From assembly GCF_002105155.1 (NCBI RefSeq), contig NW_019029023.1:300527-364526 (forward strand): a stretch of DNA of 64,000 bases, given 5' to 3'. Positions 10,941 through 22,540 of this stretch are shown here, one piece after another. Within the stretch, counting starts at the first letter, position 1; each line of letters opens with the position of its first letter. Both the position numbers and the translations under genes were made by a program. Origin of the DNA: Lobosporangium transversale. Its lineage: Eukaryota > Mortierellomycota > Mortierellomycetes > Mortierellales > Mortierellaceae. The notes below the pieces were generated by a model that saw only the letters and a list, made by a program, of their open reading frames with translations, did no database searches and was not told the origin of the DNA.

Positions 10941-13900
10941 CAATAATTTCGAAAAGCCAACAATGACATCATTGAAAAAGTTTGTGTAAGAACTGCCTCT
11001 GCTTCCGGAGGTAATGACGGCAATTCATTCTACGTGACTTTACAAGACGTTCGAGACGTGTTTCCTGATGCACACCGATTCATGTCGGGGGGAGATCCCA
11101 TCCCATTCCTTATAGAGCCTGATGGCAGCAGGTATCTTATTTTATTATAATGCCTTATCAAATGTTCTAGAAAAGAAAAGAAAAAAAAAATGTGAGAACT
11201 CAATTAACTGCGTCTTTTTTTTTTTTTTTTTTTTTTCCTTCCTATTTCGTTATATTAGAATTGAACCTCCACGCATTGCGTTCTACCCTGACAAGGTTCT
11301 GGATGTCATTGCAGAAGTACCACAGTCCTGCAATTGCAACAGCAACAGCAACAGTAACAGTAGCAGCAACAGCAATACTGTCGTCCTTTTGCCAACCTCA
11401 AAAGAGTCAAAAAACTTGACCTTTCAGGACCTTCTTTTGGCATTATCCAACTTTATCCAATCTTCCAGCTCATCTCTTACTGTCCGCAATAACGAGGATT
11501 TCAACTCTCACTTTGAAGAGATTAAGGAGATGCTGCTGAGGGCCGAAAATAGGGACGACAAAATGCTCCAACTGCATTTGGAGGCTAGAGAGAAGAGCGA
11601 CAGGATACTCGAATTACAATTGGAGGCTAGAGAGAAGGACGACAAGATGCTTGCAATGCAGGAGGAGATGAAAAATTTGCAGGAGCAAACACTCAACAGA
11701 CTTGTCATGCTTCAGCAGAAAGCTGAGGCTATCCTTGTTCAGACCTTTGAGCTACACGAGTATCCAATCCCTCGACTCTTTATCATTTTACCTGCCGACC
11801 GCTCCAATTGGGACCCAAGGGAAGTATTGAAAAACAAGTTCCGCCTTCATTTCCTATGTGAATGTGGGGATCTCTCCGTAGAGGCAAGCAAGGACAGCCA
11901 GAACCAAAGCCACATTGCTAGACATGAAGGATATGAGATCCGAAACAGCACAGAGTTCTTTCAAAAGTATGGGAAACACATGGTCATCCTTTTACAGTGC
12001 CTCAAAGTAAGGACGCCCTTGAGTACTCCTCTAGCACCAGTTCCAGATCTCAAAGATTGTATTGATTACTCACTCGACTATCTGAATGAACTCTCTAAGG
12101 AATATGCCGCCTTGAATAATATCAATACAATCGATGATTATGAACCACTTGAAGGAGCAGATCTCCGGCAACTGCATAAATTCCTTCAAACTAACGGTGA
12201 AGACAGAAAGCTTGGCAACCTGTATAGAACTAAAACCGAAAAGGGACATATCAAATGGGTTCGCATCGACCACCATCGCTCGCCATATAGAGAAAAGGAA
12301 CAAAAAGCGCTCGAAAAAGTTGTGGGGATGTCACAATAGTAAATATGACCCACATCTTGGTAAAAGTGGCCCATCGAATTATGGTCCAAAATAAGCGCTG
12401 AAGAATTCTATAATGTCTTGGTCAATGCAAAACACGTATACGAGTTAGATATTACTTTTGACTGGGATTGGAGCAAGGCTGATCTTGAAGCACTTGAGGA
12501 AGCACTAAAGATGTCGAGTGTATCCATCCTTCGACTTAGAGCTCAAATGAGTGTTGCCAGGAGGTTACAGGCAACATCGCTAAATGATATACCTGTTCGT
12601 ATCATAGAGTTCCGCGGAATGAAATCGATCAATATCGTGCTAGGCCCAGATCTCGTCAAGCTTCCCAATTTACCTAGTATAAAATTGCCACACCTTCATG
12701 AGCTATCCTATGAGATGAGCCTTAGAAGAATGGAAAGTAGTGATCTTCAAGTTCTTGTAGAATCACTCAAGAGCAACACAACTTTGACATATTTGGGCTT
12801 GAAGGGTAATCCAATTGGTGAGAATGGCGCCCCAGCGCTGTCAGAGGCACTCAAGATTAACACGGCTTTGACTATCTTGGACTTGTGTTCCAGTGAAATT
12901 GGGGATAAAGGAGCTCCTGTACTTTCAGAGGCACTCAAGATCAATACGACTTTGATCTGGTTGGGCTTGGAGAGTAACTCAATTGGGGATAAAAGAGCGC
13001 TTATATTATCAGAGGCGCTCAAGATCAACACGACTTTGGCCAATTTGATCTTGATTAGCAACTCAATTGGAAATGAAGGAGCTTTTGCATTCTCGGAGAT
13101 GCTAAAGGCTAATACAACTTTGATCGTTTTGGATCTGGCACAACCTAATTAAGGAGGGGAGCTCTAGTATTGATTAATGCGCTCAAGGCTAGTACGACTT
13201 TGACCAGCTTGGGCTTCTGGGACACTTTCCTTATGGAGCGTCTCTCGGACGGAAATGTGGCAAATTTGGACTTGCGTTACAATCCAATTGGGAGCGAAGG
13301 GGCTCTTGTACTCTCAGAGGCAGTTAAGGCCAACACCATTTTGACCAAGTTGGAATTGAGTAGCAACCTAATTAGGAAGGAAGGAGCCTTGGCGCTGTTC
13401 GAGGCACTTAAGATCAACACACACCACTTGGACCACATTAGTGTTGGTGAGCAACTCAATTGGGGGCGAAGGAGCCCTGGCACTCTCAGAGGCACTCAAA
13501 GCCAATACGACTTTGACGGATTTGCAATTGGATTGGAGCTCAATCAGGGATGAAGGCGGCCTTGCGCTCTCAGAGGCACTCAAGGCCAACACCACTTTGG
13601 TTAGATTAGGCTTACGATCTAACTTAGTTGGAAAGGAAGGAGCTCTCGCACTCTCAGAGGCACTCAAGACCAATACCACTTTGCTTAATCTGGACTTGCT
13701 GAGTAACAAAATTGGGCATGAAGGAGCCCTTACACTCTCAGCACTAATGGTCAACACGGCCTTGACCGATTTGAACTTGGGATACAACGAAATCGGGAAG
13801 AAGGGAGCCCTCGCACTCTCAGAGGGACTCAAAACCAATACAACTTTAAGCACATTGACCTTGTGGAACAACAGAATTAGAAATGAAGGAGCCATCGCAC

Positions 13901-14217
13901 TCTCAGAAGCACTCAAGACCGACACAGCCTTGGCTAATTTAGATCTGAGTAACAATCCAACTGGAAATGAAGGGGCCTTTGCGCTCTCGGAGGCACTTAA
14001 GGCTAATACGACTTTAACCACGTTGAACTTGGGACATAACAAAATTGGGAGTGAAGGGGCCATCGCACTCTCAGAAGCACTCAAGGTCAACACCACTTTG
14101 ACCACTTTGGTCTTGCGTTACGCCTCCATTGGGAAGGAGCCCTCGCCCTCTCAGAGGCACTCAAGACCAATACGGACTTGACAGAATTGAATTTGGGGTC
14201 CAACACAATTGTAAAGA
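10941..14217 (+). pseudogene. Broken paralogue of the LRR protein gene at 22943
   Basis: Collinear with the intact copy at 22943-25575. The first-exon homologue (10947-11132) shares ANxDIIEKVCVR and FYVTLQDVRDVFPDAHRFM but is preceded in frame by TAA (10944-10946) where the paralogue has a sense codon. After an intron (GTATCT donor, acceptor near 11259) a long frame gives IAFYPDKVLDVIAE, a coiled coil with repeated EAREK units, and the YPIPRLFIILP / RLHFLCECGD block. Frameshifts follow at about 12320 and 12390, an in-frame TAA at 13150, and further shifts near 13430-13550 and 14130. From about 12740 on there are roughly 16 leucine-rich repeats of 28 residues (84-bp period). Long antisense frames here are a by-product of that period. 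Most likely a decaying gene; homopolymer errors could explain only some breaks. Confidence 0.8.
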
Positions 14218-15431
14218 ATTAGACATGATGCATAATTTAAGGACTATATTCCTTAGTTATTTGTAAGAAAGAAAAAAAAAAAAAAAAGCGCGACTTGTAA
14301 CAGTAATGCAGGATGCTGAGGAGGCTCTTCCCCCCCCCCCCACCATGCATTTTGTTCACGCTTCCACGACATTTATTAGTATAAAGAGCTATTAGTAAAC
14401 CGTTTTGTTAAGAGCTTTTTTTTTTATTTTTTTTTTTTTATTTTCTTTTCTAAACTAATTAAATAAAGCAATTATACTACAGGTTTACCCTGTCAAACCC
14501 AATCGAGTGAGGAAATACCGAGGAAGACGAAGGTCATCTTAAGATGTATCGGCTCTTTCTGCTAACAATAAGGCTGTTTCTAGCTTTATAGTCCCTCCAT
14601 TAGGAACAAAATATACATGATAAAGAACTCACCCGTAACGCGCACGCCCACTACTGCAACATATTTTGCAAAAAGGGAAAAAGAAATAATCACCGAATGA
14701 GACATGCATAATCCTTTCCTTCGGTCCACTTGCATGCTATAGCAGATGATAAGCTGTCTGACTAGTCTGACCAGCCTGACCAGCCTGAGAATCCAACGTA
14801 TCCTTGATTGGATGGAATACTGTATAAACCGCCGGATCCCGCCCTACTTCCAGAAGTTGTGTCGGCCTTCCTGGGAGATCTTGGATGGATTGACCCTTCA
14901 AGACGGGCTCTTCATGGACGGTAGCATATCGTTGCTATTGTGGTCTATTTTCAGTACTATTAATACTAATGTTATTTCACCCACGCTCTACCACTACGCG
15001 TTTTGTTGCCAGTGTGGTCGCTGTTACTACTACTATATGTAGTCGTATTCTCAGATCGTACATCATCATTGACAATACTGATCTTGGTCGTTAGCTTTCG
15101 ATACCATTGTTTTTATTCCACCGGACTTTCCATTATATTAATGAATACCTTCCTTGGTGCTTCTGAACAACAAAGACCCCTCTCAAGATGCAATGGAGAC
15201 ACAAGGGGCGGTGGGATTTTTTAATGGATCTGCGTATACTAGGCTAGGGGCTGGCACTCGCTTGTCCATCAATACCGGCTATGAAATATGACTCTCTGAC
15301 GACCTATAAAAATACGATTTGGATATTGTTGCATTTGCTATGACTAAGTTAATGACCCCTTCTTTAGCTGATACTATCTTCTTAGCTTGGACAGATTTAC
15401 ATAAGAGTGACAACCCGGGTTGTCAAATAGA
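14218..15431. other. Intergenic
   Basis: No gene recognised. It contains an A tract (14273-14287), a C run (14331-14341), T tracts at about 14417-14440 and a TGACCAGCC repeat at about 14765-14785. An ATG-initiated 98-codon frame at 14746-15042 shows no recognisable motif. Confidence 0.4.
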
Positions 15432-16283
15432 TTAATTCATCTTAATAACAGCATCTCTACGACTCTTGAAAATCTCTTGAGTTGTCAAATCGAAGCGAGC
15501 AATGGCAATATTAAATAGTTTTTCGAACGTGCCTTGCGATAAAGGCCCGACAAAAACGAGATAAGAGTCTGAATCCCTGAGCATGGTCCTATCAAACTTG
15601 CCATGTACAGTGCCTGTGAACACAACGCACAATCCACTCTTTACTCTGCTCGTCCAAGCGGCGAGGCAACCCAGAGAAGCCAGGACAGGAAGCCTACTTT
15701 TTGCTGGAGGTTCCTTGTGAAACAAAGCACTATGCTCATCTACAATGAAGAGAGCCTTTTTACCTTCTTGTTGGAGGAAGTCGTTTAATATGTAGCCAGC
15801 AATATATTCCACACTCTCATAACTTGCCATGGTGGAGAGCTCGTTTATAGCCAAGATATCCTTATTGAGATCTAGGAAGCGTTGACAAATCTTTTTTGAT
15901 GCGTCCCCATCCTTCTTACATCGAGCAAGGCTCCCTGCGTCAGTGATGTAATGAACTGGCCAGCCGTGAGCATATGCCTTAGCGACAAGAAACCAGGTTA
16001 TATAGGACTTTCCGACTCCCATGGGGCCAGACAAACATCTTGCAAACGCCTTAGGAAAATCTTTCATCTCTTCCCATAGCTTCTTCATCAGTTCGGTAAC
16101 AAGGAAATCATCTTGATTCTCTACTCCAAAGAGCTTTGGGCGATGCCCAAGGCTTTTTCTCTTAACCTGCTCGCCAACCCTAACATTCTTCAGTGATGAG
16201 AACTCCAAGCGACTTTCCGGCTGGTATGTGGTTGTAAATAGTAACAAGCAGGGCGAGTCTAGGTTTTGACAAGGAGCTTTATT
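15432..16283 (-). CDS. P-loop ATPase fragment of CRN/RHS type, N-terminus missing
   Basis: An open frame of about 280 codons that starts just after an in-frame TAG (16286-16284) and has no convincing ATG, so an upstream exon is missing or not recognised; an acceptor-like CAACATAG precedes it. Seen: Walker A GPMGVGKS followed by YITWFLVAKAY, Walker B LFIVDEHSALF, and a region ending SGLCVVFTGTVHGKF. This order (GxxGxGKS, then hhhhDEH, then a sensor-like TGT) suits the STAND/AAA-like NTPase of Crinkler and retrotransposon-hot-spot proteins. The frame ends at ATTAA soon after the ATPase, with no nuclease domain visible. Whether it is expressed is unknown. It could also be an unrelated AAA-family fragment. 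Confidence 0.55.
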   Translation of the reverse strand, partial: NKAPCQNLDSPCLLLFTTTYQPESRLEFSSLKNVRVGEQVKRKSLGHRPKLFGVENQDDFLVTELMKKLWEEMKDFPKAFARCLSGPMGVGKSYITWFLVAKAYAHGWPVHYITDAGSLARCKKDGDASKKICQRFLDLNKDILAINELSTMASYESVEYIAGYILNDFLQQEGKKALFIVDEHSALFHKEPPAKSRLPVLASLGCLAAWTSRVKSGLCVVFTGTVHGKFDRTMLRDSDSYLVFVGPLSQGTFEKLFNIAIARFDLTTQEIFKSRRDAVIKMN

Positions 16284-16808
16284 CTATGTTGTCTACCCTA
16301 AGCTGTTGCTCTAACCATGGCTATTTATATGCAATGACATGGGGCGTAGTGAGAGCGCAATGGGGGGCGTAGTAATTAACACGTTTGCATCCTTCCTTCT
16401 AAAAAAAATTTTGGTTTATGAAAAAGGAAGAATCAAAAAAAAAAAAAAAAAAAAAAAAAAAATTATAAAATTGGTGGTAACAAAAAATAGAGAAAAACAA
16501 GCCGGAGACCGTGGCTTCGCCACGGCCGGCTCTTGTCTCGTTAGAAATTCCATAAAGCGTAGTGCAACGATTGGTTTGGAAAATATTAAGCGTTACCATA
16601 TATACAACGAATAGTATCTTTGCATAACTTTTTTATTGACTGGGTCTTTTTTACCATTTTAAAAGCTACAAACATAATCGACACTATATAGAAATACAAT
16701 AAAGCAAAATCAGGTAAGATTATATACAGCAGTAAAATAAACAAAAAATAAAATACAAAATAAGAAAGAATATCTGGAAGATACGGCAGTAAATGAGAGG
16801 ATGCTTAT
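16284..16808. other. Intergenic
   Basis: A/T-rich; an A tract of about 27 bases at 16436-16462. The imperfect inverted repeat GGAGACCGTGGC / GCCACGGCCGGC near 16504-16530 is the only structure noticed. Confidence 0.35.
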
Positions 16809-17249
16809 TTACAACGCATCCTTGGAGGCAATGTTCCGCATGTATAGCCCAGGTCTGAGATTTAGCTCAATTGCACCCATTACACCGATATATGCATCCG
16901 CCTTCAGCTTGGACTGGTATTCGCTGATGAACTGAAGCCTATCCGCCTCCAGTCTGCTGTATTGGTCGGGAGCGTACTGATGAGTCAAGCACGTATTCAT
17001 CCAGATGAAATATCGCTGGTCTGTTGAGCTCAAAGGACGAATCTGCATCCTGTACATTTAAAACTCCTTTAGCTTGGCGTATTCTCGACTTTTCCTAGCT
17101 CGGCCATTGCCTCCATCCACTTCCACCTCTAATTTGCCGTCATCGTTACCTCCGTCATAACTGTCACCATGAGGCCCTGCAGAAGTTCGACCTGGCCTAG
17201 GCCATTTTTTATACTTTTTATATGTCCAGCCCTCGCCTTTTGGGTGCAA
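16809..17249 (-). pseudogene. Uncharacterised reading frame split by one stop codon
   Basis: Two frames, 17249-17058 and 17057-16809, are in the same phase and separated only by TAA (17060-17058). Read through they give about 146 residues: a Gly/Asp/Lys-rich first part (GRTSAGPHGDSYDGG), then a regular region (IRPLSSTDQRYFIWMNTC, YAPDQYSRLEADRLQFI). The upstream frame has no ATG. The left edge abuts the Ty3/gypsy remnant, so this may be a fragment of a gene or of another element. Not recognised; no function proposed. Confidence 0.35.
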
Positions 17250-17262
17250 GAGGATACTGTAT

Positions 17263-18055
17263 CACCCACGAGGTAATGGTGTTGCTGGAAACCATGTAAA
17301 AACCGTTTGTCAAATGATCAGAAAACAGATCAGGCATAATAGCAAACATTGGGATAATCATGTTCCATTTACTCAACTAAGTGCCAACACTCGGACTGTG
17401 AGTCTTCATAACTCCTCACCATTTTCTTTATTTTCTGCACGAAAAGCGAATGGCTTCAGTAACTACACTGATATGGAGCAAAAGTAATGACTCTTGACCC
17501 AATCCGTGGCGACAAACTTACCCCACGTTATGAAGGACCATACACAGCCGTAAACAAAAATCCTCATGGCTCGTATATCCTTAAAGATGGGACAGGCGCA
17601 ATCTTAGCCAGAAATTAAGCCCCGTCTCAACTGAAACTTGTCCTTGATGGCTTTGAAGATACTCTTACCTACGAAATAGAAAAAATTATTGACCATCGAC
17701 AAAGTGATACATCCACATGAGTATGAGTATCTTGTTAAATCGAAAAACTATTCGCATGATGACAACACATAGGAACCTGAAGAGAACTTCACTGAACGAC
17801 AATGCATTACTGATTACTGGGCTGATCATCATGCATCAAATGCTACTACTGTTGGCCCTAAACGGTCTCACAGTTCTTCATCAGAATCCGCTGACTTGCA
17901 GCAGAATGTGTCACAGATATCTGATGCTCGCCAGACATCTGTCAGAAGTACCTCTCGACCCAAGTGTCGACGCACGCGTCGTTAGACTTATGACGAACGC
18001 ATCATTCACAATGATACCAATAAATATCAATAATAATACCATTAACAATATCTAA
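17263..18055 (+). mobile_element. Ty3/gypsy retrotransposon remnant: integrase end plus chromodomain
   Basis: Three successive frames give the end of an integrase core (PRGNGVAGNHVKTVCQMIRK, then HWDNHVPFTQLSANTRT, SSPFSLFSARK), the post-core GPY-like region (LTPRYEGPYTAVNKN, GSYILKDGTG), then a chromodomain (YEIEKIIDHR, EYEYLVK-KNYSHDDNT, EPEENF). The chromodomain Trp codons are lost: one reads TCG (Ser), one TAG (stop). There are frameshifts at about 17487 and 17715 and a TAA at about 17618. Reverse transcriptase, RNase H and LTRs were not found, so it is a short dead 3' fragment of a chromovirus-type element. A 28-base A tract follows at 18081. Confidence 0.8.
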
Positions 18056-18073
18056 AATAACAGATCTATCAAT

Positions 18074-18113
<40 letters not shown>

Positions 18114-18125
18114 AACAACACTTTA

Positions 18126-18879
18126 TTCAGCAACTGGTTTAAAGGTTCTATACACATCTAGCAACAGTGCTGCTTTTTCTTGCAAGAGCTCGCCACGAGG
18201 TGAGTCTACATCAACTGATTCCAGTTCGGTGAGAACCTTTCGGAGCTGTCGTTCTGACATTGACTCTTGACGGCTGTTTGACGTTTCCGTCACAAATTCA
18301 GTCTCCGTTACTACTGAAATGACAGCAACCTGTGCACGTTGCGAGGCTTTAGCTGACGCTTCTAACCGTTACCAGTCTGCCTCCTTGACCAGCATCAGGT
18401 TACGACGTCTCAGTTGCTTGAACAACGATGGTTCATGCACCCAGAAGATATCAAAATTGTCACGTCTTATGGGTTCTCCTGAATAAATCAAGTTTTTGTC
18501 CTCCCTCCAGGAAGAGATACTTGCGAGGTCGCACTTCATCCCCATCCTGATAGAGTGCACTCTCTGTCCGCGCCCCGAAATTGCAGAGTTCACTCTCCAG
18601 AAAGAGCTTCCTGATCTTGCTCCCATCTCTGGTGGGACGCTCCCATGGAACATAAGTGAACACTGGGTCAGCGGGTGGACCGTCTGGGGAAGGTGGGGCC
18701 TGGCGACTTGCGCTCTTGTCATTTTCCAATTCCTCACGAGCGCGTTTTTTTGCCAGCAACTTTGCTGGTGGAAGAGGAAGCAGTGTTGTTGGAGAAAGAC
18801 ACAATTTAAGCAATGTAAAGTGTAAGAAAATGAGATTTGAAAGCCTGTTTTGCGTTGAGAAGAGTTTGAGTGTTAACAA
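18126..18879 (-). pseudogene. Uncharacterised protein gene, disrupted
   Basis: Three pieces line up on the minus strand. First a frame with RAREELENDKSASRQ, Pro-rich linker, VPWERPTRDGSKIRKLFLES and GARTESALYQDGDEV (18879-18460). Then, after a shift near 18480, RRDNFDIFWVHEPSLFKQL up to KEADW (18369). Then, in the same phase after one TAA (18368-18366), about 80 residues (RLEASAKASQRAQVAVISVV to LLLDVYRTFKPVAE) ending at TAA 18128-18126. The N-terminus has no ATG; a shift in the seven-A run at about 18747-18753 would join a Ser-rich start (FSNNTASSSTSKVAGKK). Codon-like throughout but not recognised. Confidence 0.45.
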
Positions 18880-19565
18880 TGTTTTAGGAATGAAGGAATG
18901 AGAAGCACAATGACCTTCAATTTATTCTCCTCATTGCTTTTCTCATTACATCTCTCCTTCATCCTGATTCGTTCCTGACATTACAAATCTTTTCCGCATG
19001 ATCTGATCTTGGCTGATCTTTCAAACCAATCAACATTGCGAATTACAATCGTCCAAAAGCGTCACTGATCTTAACCAATCACTGACACTGATTCACGCAT
19101 GTGTAAGAATCTAAAGTTTTTTAAAAAAAAAAAAAAAAAAAAGTTTTTTAGCCGGGCCATTATTATATTGCATACTGAAATATGCAACAGCTTTCCCTTT
19201 TATTGAGGAATGAGGCACACATTTCAGGGCACGGAAGCGAGTTGAGATAGGACGCAAAGAATGATCGCGACTGTTATGCTCTGTTTCTTGTATGTAAGTG
19301 CATAGAAACTTTTTTTTTTTTTTTTTTTTTTTTCAGGGACAAGATTTTGCTCAAATAACCGAGCATCATGAGAAAGTAGCAGTAGAAATAGTGGCAATAA
19401 CGCGTCGCACAAAGACGCGATAAATCATTGACAAGAGTTTTGAATGAGCCCATGTCACCTTATAGATAGATGTACTTACCTGGTACAAGTCCCTCTACCA
19501 GAAAAATGAATAAATACCCCATGGGTGTGGTGTGTGGACCCACATCTTATTCTCACTTACTTTTC
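18880..19565. other. Intergenic
   Basis: No gene seen. It contains repeated CTGATCTT / ACCAATCA motifs (19000-19090), an A tract (19123-19142) and a T tract (19311-19333). Confidence 0.4.
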
Positions 19566-20755
19566 TCACTGTTTACGATCTATCTGAAAATATTTTTCAG
19601 TACCAACATGCGCGATCAACAATGCGAGAGTAATCTGGGAAAGTAATGTTCTGTGTATCCTGAGTGGTGAAGAGGATAAAGAAGTCTCTTGAGGAAGCCG
19701 CCTTTTTCCTTTCATTATTGTAGGCTCGTTGGTTGATAATCGAGTTTCCAGTAGAAAATTTGTATTGATGTACCCCGTTACTGATAGGTCTGGAGTCCAG
19801 TGATAGAAAGGCGTCGCCATAAGGTGCTGATGTGGCATTAAGAATGATATCCTTGTGCTCCCGTAAATTTATGATCTCCTTGCTGCAATTAATGGTCCAA
19901 TGGCGCCTATTAAACATTGACGTCTTGGTGTCCGTTTGCGCAATGCTGTCCTATGAAATTCTGAAGCGTTTCTTGATTTCCCTGTGCCTGCACCAAAGAG
20001 AAATAGGTAGAGGGACATGTACATTTTATCATGACTTCCAGCCCCGGAAGTAGCGGAAGTGATCTCGGATCCCGTCCCGCATGGTTTCAATTAGCTCGTC
20101 ACTTGCTTGATACTCCTAACCTACTCCTGCGCTGCTGACAAGTAGTCTTGGTTCAGTGCATGCCAAACCTACTCAAATAGTCCTTGAGTAACTTTTAATA
20201 CTAATAATAGCTGTCTCATCAGCATTAATACGATATTGCGATACAAATTACCATTGGGAAGGCTTCGACTATTGATGGTAGGCTTGAGCGTTCTGCTAAC
20301 ATTCCTTCGATTTTTTTTACTGTCAGATTCAGATGAATCTGACGCAATCTCGTAATATGACCCCTCAAAAGCTCGCCATATTCTCCCATTAACCGTTCAG
20401 ATGCAATTCTTTGTTGATGAAGCCCAAGGTCGTGTACAATTGTGCCTGCATTGAGTGATGTGATTTTTGTCTTGATGTCTGAGTAGTGGGACCAGAATTG
20501 ATCCTCTGAATGTTGTCTGAATTTGTCAGAGTTATCTTTTAATTTACTCCTTCTTTTACTGCGAAGGACAGGAACTTCCAAAAGGTCTTCAAACATCTTG
20601 ATTGCAGATTCTTTGTCTGTCAATTTGAAACGTCTCACGAAATTGGGGAAGCACACATGTTCTTGATGTGGAGTCTTGGTAGTCACCCATTTATATGGAC
20701 TTTTGGTACTGTCATCTCCTATGATATCATACAAGGAAAGGGTAAGGAAATCCAA
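19566..20755 (-). pseudogene. Broken P-loop ATPase gene (effector-type NTPase)
   Basis: Reading the minus strand: a first frame (20755-20225) of mostly helical sequence (FVRRFKLTDKESAIKMFEDL, GLHQQRIASERLMGEYGELL), then a gap of about 100 bases with stops, possibly an intron. Then DELIETMRDGIRDHFRYFRGW, a frameshift, and a clear Walker A: YLFLFGAGTGKSRNASEFH (near 20000-19945). After another shift comes MFNRRHWTINCSKEIINLRE and NATSAPYGDAFLSLDSR to the end near 19566. At least two frameshifts and one stop break it. The GAGTGKSRNA-EFH block resembles large NTPase families expanded in early-diverging fungi; I cannot name the family with certainty. Confidence 0.5.
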
Positions 20756-21825
20756 TTAGAGATTATACTATTACTAATCAAATTCAAAAGTCGAAAATGT
20801 CGCCAATCAAACAGATCGATCACAAGGCGCCACTGTCGGCGTTACCATGCAAAGCTCTCTGGTGACCACCAATATCATAGCTACCCCCGCTCAGTTGAGC
20901 CGGAAGTATATCAACCGGAGCTAAGGAAGCGAAGCTACGTGCGATATAGTGTTTCAAAGCGCGATCAAGTGAATCAATTACATGCCTTAGTCTGGCCTGG
21001 GGTCTACAGTCACCTGAACAGAAATGAATTATGAACAAATAGTAATCCTCTTAGTAATAGATTAACGATTAAACAAGTCTACAAGTACTCAATAGAGAGA
21101 AAAGAGGAGGGAAAAGACAGAATCGAGAGTGAAGTGAGAGAGATATGCTGATTAAAAAACATTGCTTTCCTTGAGAATACATGTGTGATAAATCGAGGAA
21201 GAGAGATAAAGAAAAAAGTGCGAAAGAATGCAGAAGATGTGGATGGAGTTGAACACCATTGTTCCGACCCCTCCACCTTTAAAAAAAAAAAGGTGCAAAG
21301 AGAGAGAAAATAAGTTGGTTCCCGGAGAGAGTCAAAAAAATAAATAAATAAAGCGGTGTGCAGTAAGAGCAGTGGACACGACTAAAAAAGGGCGTGCAGA
21401 AGCAAGAAAAAAAAAATGCGCAGAGAGGTGTACAGAGTGAAGTAAAAAAAAGGTGCAGAGAAAATGGATGGCAATCAGACGCGTAAACGAGTCATCAGCC
21501 ATCAATCAATCAATCAATCAATCAAATAAATAAAATTGACCGTAATTACTTTAATTAAACGCGAAGAGAGGGAGAAAGGCGCACAAACAAGGAATCTGAA
21601 TAATAGGGGACACCTGGCAATTTACTCTGGCTTTTTGACCTCGGTAATCAAAAATGGTAACCTTCTTTTTCAGAGAAATAGTTCGGGTAATATTTCTCCT
21701 CGAACCCCCTTGGTGTTGGCAGAGGATCTCTACTCCTAAAGTGAAATAAAAAATAATAAAAAAAAGGTTGAATAAATAGGTTTCGGAACAGGAATACAGC
21801 AATTCAAAATAATATTGTTTACCAG
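20756..21825. other. Intergenic
   Basis: No gene assigned. A codon-like patch at 20770-20880 (plus frame with GATVGVTMQSSLVTTNI) breaks off quickly. From 21060 to 21530 the plus strand is purine-rich (GAGAGA, AAAAAAGGTGCA repeats) and there is a CAAT array (21503-21523). A candidate small exon (21672-21739, after TTTTTCAG) encodes RNSSGNISPRTPLVLAEDLY; it may belong to the fragment at 21826. Confidence 0.35.
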
Positions 21826-22149
21826 CGATCGGCTGCATCAAGGTCTTGCCGCGAATGTTGAGCATTTAGGCAATAGCAGTATTTCCTCATCTGACGCATC
21901 TGGGACTTTGATCCACGGTATCATCGAAAACACCTCGGGGGAAAGACTGTTTTGACAGAATAGCTGAAAAGGCGCACCGAAACCAGTGCCGTTTCCCCGG
22001 CGTGCTGACAGTCCGAGTGCATCGAAGGGTTGAGAGATTCGGCAGACCGATAACAGATAACGGAGCCGTACCCTTTCTTGTTCAGGATAGGATAAGGGCC
22101 ATCGACCCCAATGTTGGTAGTAGGATTGTGTTTGTGATAAAAGGGTGAG
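21826..22149 (+). pseudogene. Gene fragment, possibly a distant relative of the LRR-gene first exon
   Basis: Begins after an acceptor-like TTTACCAG and reads RLHQGLAANVEHLGNSSISS. After a one-base shift at about 21950 it reads FDRIAEKAHRNQCRFPGVLT, then ITDNGAVPFLVQDRIRAIDP and SRIVFVIKG. The pattern of V-x-L, DG-x-PFL-V and IDP loosely follows the N-terminal domain of the LRR protein at 22943 (DGSLIPFLVDGSGNRIDPLR). The similarity is weak and judged by eye. Confidence 0.3.
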
Positions 22150-22508
22150 AGAAAAGCTTTCTTTTATGTCCTTTTCACTCCAATTTCTTCATGTCGTGTG
22201 ATCAATAACTCATGTATTGTCCGCTCCATTTGGTCAGTGATTCTTATACTTTATTGAATAACCTTGATACATTAGGAGCCAATTACAGTATTTCCCTCGT
22301 CGCGGCGAAATATCGAGATCAGCTGCCAAAGCGGTTCGGCCATCACTTTTTGAATAGAAAATATCAGAATCGCTGACCAAACGAGATGGAGTTTATTTTT
22401 ATTGCAAGCTCACAATCCAGAATCAGCCATCATCGCTGGAGTACTGATCAAACGAAGCGGACAACACATGACATGACCCATATCCCATATTGCGGACAAA
22501 AATGGTCG

Positions 22509-22540
<32 letters not shown>

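Noticed and set aside
12747..14105. Long antisense open frames (up to 245 codons) on the minus strand
   Set aside because: They mirror the 84-bp period of the LRRs on the plus strand; periodic codon bias keeps the antisense frame open. The same occurs opposite 24825-25575.
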